The position numbers were made by a program, and so were the translations under genes. A stretch of 7,930 nucleotides of DNA from Betaproteobacteria bacterium. GTDB taxonomy: Bacteria > Pseudomonadota > Gammaproteobacteria > Burkholderiales > Rhodocyclaceae. Location of the stretch: the NCBI GenBank assembly GCA_016880375.1, contig JAEHDO010000236.1:1-7930 (forward strand), read 5' to 3'. The notes beneath the pieces were generated by a model that did no database searches, had not been told where the DNA came from, and was given only the letters and a program-made list of their open reading frames with translations. Below, piece after piece: positions 6,054 through 7,930 of the stretch. Every line of letters begins with the position of its first letter. The stretch's first letter is position 1.

Positions 6054-7166
6054 ATGGAACGTCGTCAATTCATTAAAAATGCCGGCATTGCCGGCATCCT
6101 GGCGGCGGGCGTGGCCCCCGCTGCCCATGCCCAGGGCGCCACCATCCGCTGGCGCCTGGCCTCCAGCTTTCCGAAAGCGCTCGACACCATCTTCGGCGCG
6201 GCCGAGGTCTTCGCCAAGAAAGTCAAGGAAGCCTCCGGCGGCAAGTTCGAGATTTCCGTTCATGCCGGCGGCGAGATCATGCCCCCCTTCGGCGTGGTTG
6301 ATGGCGTGCAACAGGGCACCGTGGAATGCGCCCATACCGCGCCGTACTACTTCTTCGGCAAGGACGAGACCTTCGCCATCGACTGCGCCATTCCCTTCGG
6401 CCTCAACTCGCGCCAGATGACGGCGTGGATGTACGAGGGCAATGGCATGAAGCTGCTGCGCGAGTTCTACAAGAACTACAACATCGTCAACTTCCCGATG
6501 GGAAACACCGGCGCGCAGATGGGCGGCTGGTACCGCAAGGAGATCAAGTCCCTGAAGGACCTCAAGGGCCTGAAGATGCGCATCGGCGGTTTCGGCGGCA
6601 AGGTGCTCGAGCGCATCGGCGGCGTGCCGCAGAACATCCCCGGCGGCGAGATCTATCAGGCGCTGGAAAAGGGCACCATCGATGCCACCGAGTGGGTCGG
6701 TCCCTACGACGACGAGAAGCTCGGCTTCAACAAGGTCGCCAAGTACTATTATTACCCGGGCTGGTGGGAAGGCGGCCCGCAGCTGTCGCTGTATGTGAAC
6801 AACAAGGCCTGGGAAGCGCTTTCCGTTGAAAACAAGGCGATCGTCGAGGCCGCCGCCTCGCACGCCCACGTCGTGATGCAGGCGACCTACGACGCCAAAA
6901 ACCCGGCAGCGCTGAAGCGTCTGGTGGCCGGCGGCGCCCAGTTGCGCCCCTTCAGCCGCGAGATCCTCAAGGCGGCCCACGATGCGGCGATGGGCCTCTA
7001 CGGCGAGCTTTCGGCGAAGAACCCGAACTGGAAGAAGGTCTATGAGGACTACGCCAAGTTCCGCGACGACCAGCACATGTGGTTCCGCTTCACCGAAGCC
7101 ACCTTCGACAACTTCATGCAGACCGGACGCGAGGACAAGAAGGCAGCGCCGGCGAAGAAGAAGTAA
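6054..7166 (+). CDS. dctP: TRAP transporter substrate-binding protein, TakP type, Tat signal
   Basis: Periplasmic solute receptor that hands an organic anion to a DctQM-type, ion-gradient-driven TRAP permease. The 370-residue product begins with a twin-arginine signal (MERRQFIK, a weakly hydrophobic GIAGILAAGVA stretch, AHA-Q cleavage after residue 26), so it is probably exported folded by Tat. The mature protein has TRAP-receptor features: LKDLKGLKMRIGG with Arg176, the usual carboxylate-binding arginine region, then GGEIYQALEKGTIDATEW (Glu213-Trp214), VGPYDDEKLGF and PGWWEGGP. The Glu-Trp pair and the PGWWEGG block are typical of the subfamily that includes Rhodobacter TakP (2-oxoacids) and the FcbT1 group (chloroaromatic acids). 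The ligand is therefore probably a 2-oxo- or other monocarboxylate, unproven here. The C-terminus is a short basic tail (KKAAPAKKK). It is monocistronic in view, ended by the 7184-7215 terminator. Confidence 0.93.
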   Translation: MERRQFIKNAGIAGILAAGVAPAAHAQGATIRWRLASSFPKALDTIFGAAEVFAKKVKEASGGKFEISVHAGGEIMPPFGVVDGVQQGTVECAHTAPYYFFGKDETFAIDCAIPFGLNSRQMTAWMYEGNGMKLLREFYKNYNIVNFPMGNTGAQMGGWYRKEIKSLKDLKGLKMRIGGFGGKVLERIGGVPQNIPGGEIYQALEKGTIDATEWVGPYDDEKLGFNKVAKYYYYPGWWEGGPQLSLYVNNKAWEALSVENKAIVEAAASHAHVVMQATYDAKNPAALKRLVAGGAQLRPFSREILKAAHDAAMGLYGELSAKNPNWKKVYEDYAKFRDDQHMWFRFTEATFDNFMQTGREDKKAAPAKKK

Positions 7167-7183
7167 GCAGTCGGCTGACCAAC

Positions 7184-7215
7184 AAAAAGCCCTGCCGATC
7201 CGGCGGGGCTTTTTT
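7184..7215. terminator. Bidirectional rho-independent terminator between dctP and dctM
   Basis: GCCCTGCCG (7189-7197) pairs with CGGCGGGGC (7201-7209) over 9 bp, with one G-U pair and an ATC loop. It is flanked by five A (7184-7188) and six T (7210-7215). The T tract ends dctP transcription on plus, and the A tract becomes a U tract for dctM transcription on minus. Outer CAAC/GTTG bases extend the dyad. This is the strongest terminator in the window. Confidence 0.93.
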
Positions 7216-7232
7216 GTTGGAGCAGGAATGCG

Positions 7233-7930
7233 CTACTTCTTGAGCGAGCGCATCAGGGCCGCAGCGGGGTCCTCTTCCTTCCCTTCCCCATCCTTCTCGG
7301 CATCTTCCTCCCCCTCCTTTTTCTCGCCTTCCGCCTCCGCCTGTTCCTGTTCCTTCGCTTCGGCATCCGGATCCATCGGCATCTCGATCTTGACGTCGTC
7401 GATGTTGACGACCGCGGCCTTGTCCAAGCTGTCCAGCACCAGGTGGGGCCAGGCGATGACCGCCACCACCATGACCAGTTGGATGACGATGAAGGCGATG
7501 GCGCCCTTGTAGATCTGCGCCGTCGTCACCGCCGGGATGCGCCGGTTGGTGACCCGGTCGTTGTAGTCGGCCTTGGCGGCGACGCTTCGCAGGTAGAACA
7601 GGGCGAAGCCGAACGGCGGTGTGAGGAAGGAGGTCTGCAGGTTCATGGCGATGATGACGCCGAACCAGATCAGCGCATCCGAGCCGGGCGGCAGGATGCC
7701 CGGCAGGAGCTTCTCCGCCACCGGTGCCAGCAGCGGGATGACGATGAAGGCGATCTCGAAGAAGTCGATGAACATGCCGAGCACGAAGACCAGCAGGTTC
7801 ACGACGATGAGGAAGCCCAGCGCCCCGCCCGGCAGCTTGTCGAACAGGTGCTCGACCCACTTCTGGCCGTCGGCGGCGTTGAAGGTGAAGGAGAACACCG
7901 TCGAGCCGATGAGGATGAAGAGCACGAAAC
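7233..7930 (-). CDS. dctM: TRAP transporter large permease DctM, C-terminal part (cut by window edge)
   Basis: DctM is the large membrane subunit that moves substrate with a cation gradient. About 232 C-terminal residues are visible; the reading frame is open to the right edge, so the GTG at 7925 is not the start. Visible hydrophobic stretches include FILIGSTVFSFTF, ALGFLIVVNLLVFVLG running into FIDFFEIAFIVIPLL, LIWFGVIIAMN, and a last segment AIAFIVIQLVMVVAVIAW. The LQTSFLTPPFGFALFYLR block is a strong signature of the DctM subgroup that pairs with TakP/FcbT1-type receptors, which fits the neighbouring dctP. The last segment is followed by an unusual tail of roughly 50 residues, very rich in Glu, Lys and Ala. 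The gene converges on dctP, and a DctQ small subunit is expected upstream, outside the window. Confidence 0.92.
   Translation of the reverse strand, partial: FVLFILIGSTVFSFTFNAADGQKWVEHLFDKLPGGALGFLIVVNLLVFVLGMFIDFFEIAFIVIPLLAPVAEKLLPGILPPGSDALIWFGVIIAMNLQTSFLTPPFGFALFYLRSVAAKADYNDRVTNRRIPAVTTAQIYKGAIAFIVIQLVMVVAVIAWPHLVLDSLDKAAVVNIDDVKIEMPMDPDAEAKEQEQAEAEGEKKEGEEDAEKDGEGKEEDPAAALMRSLKK

Noticed and set aside
7233..7925. GTG at 7925 as the start of a short 230-residue membrane protein
   Set aside because: The frame stays open to the window edge, and the sequence aligns with the C-terminal third to half of DctM, so the true start is outside the window.

Overview
The window reads as a chromosomal segment of a high-GC betaproteobacterium. 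The thymidylate synthase, MogA, YjgA and PmbA proteins look betaproteobacterial, and the 2-oxoacid/chloroaromatic-type TRAP transporter makes a Rhodocyclales-like host plausible. That placement is inferred from protein character, not from a search. Coding density is high. No RNA gene, insertion sequence, CRISPR array or phage gene was seen.

Layout, left to right. (1) Positions 1-272, minus strand: the first 90 codons of thyA, running off the left edge. (2) 329-1846, plus strand: an M17 leucyl aminopeptidase-type gene, divergent from thyA; promoter-like elements of both overlap in the 56-bp gap. (3) 1981-3465, plus strand: a 494-residue soluble protein with a long helical N-terminal region and a PilZ-type domain near the C-terminus that keeps both c-di-GMP-binding motifs. 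It is the least understood gene here. (4) 3469-4017 and 4010-4522, minus strand: mogA (molybdenum cofactor synthesis) and yjgA/darP (50S subunit maturation), overlapping by 8 bp and probably one operon read yjgA then mogA. mogA ends 3 bp from the end of the PilZ gene, tail to tail. (5) 4561-5901, plus strand: pmbA/tldE, divergent from yjgA across a 38-bp gap in which the likely -10 boxes of both genes overlap. (6) 6054-7166, plus strand: a Tat-exported TRAP substrate-binding protein of the TakP type. (7) From 7233 to beyond the right edge, minus strand: the C-terminal part of the TRAP large permease DctM, convergent with its likely binding protein and separated from it by a strong bidirectional terminator.

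Functionally these are mostly housekeeping genes: nucleotide synthesis, peptide turnover, cofactor synthesis, ribosome assembly and the TldD/TldE protease. They sit beside a nutrient-uptake locus for an organic anion. The two longest spaces without a gene are 1847-1980 and 5902-6053; no gap exceeds about 150 bp. I see no clear undescribed multi-gene system. The points most worth a second look are the PilZ protein, the divided and convergent TRAP locus with an acidic permease tail, and the compact divergent promoter at 4523-4560.
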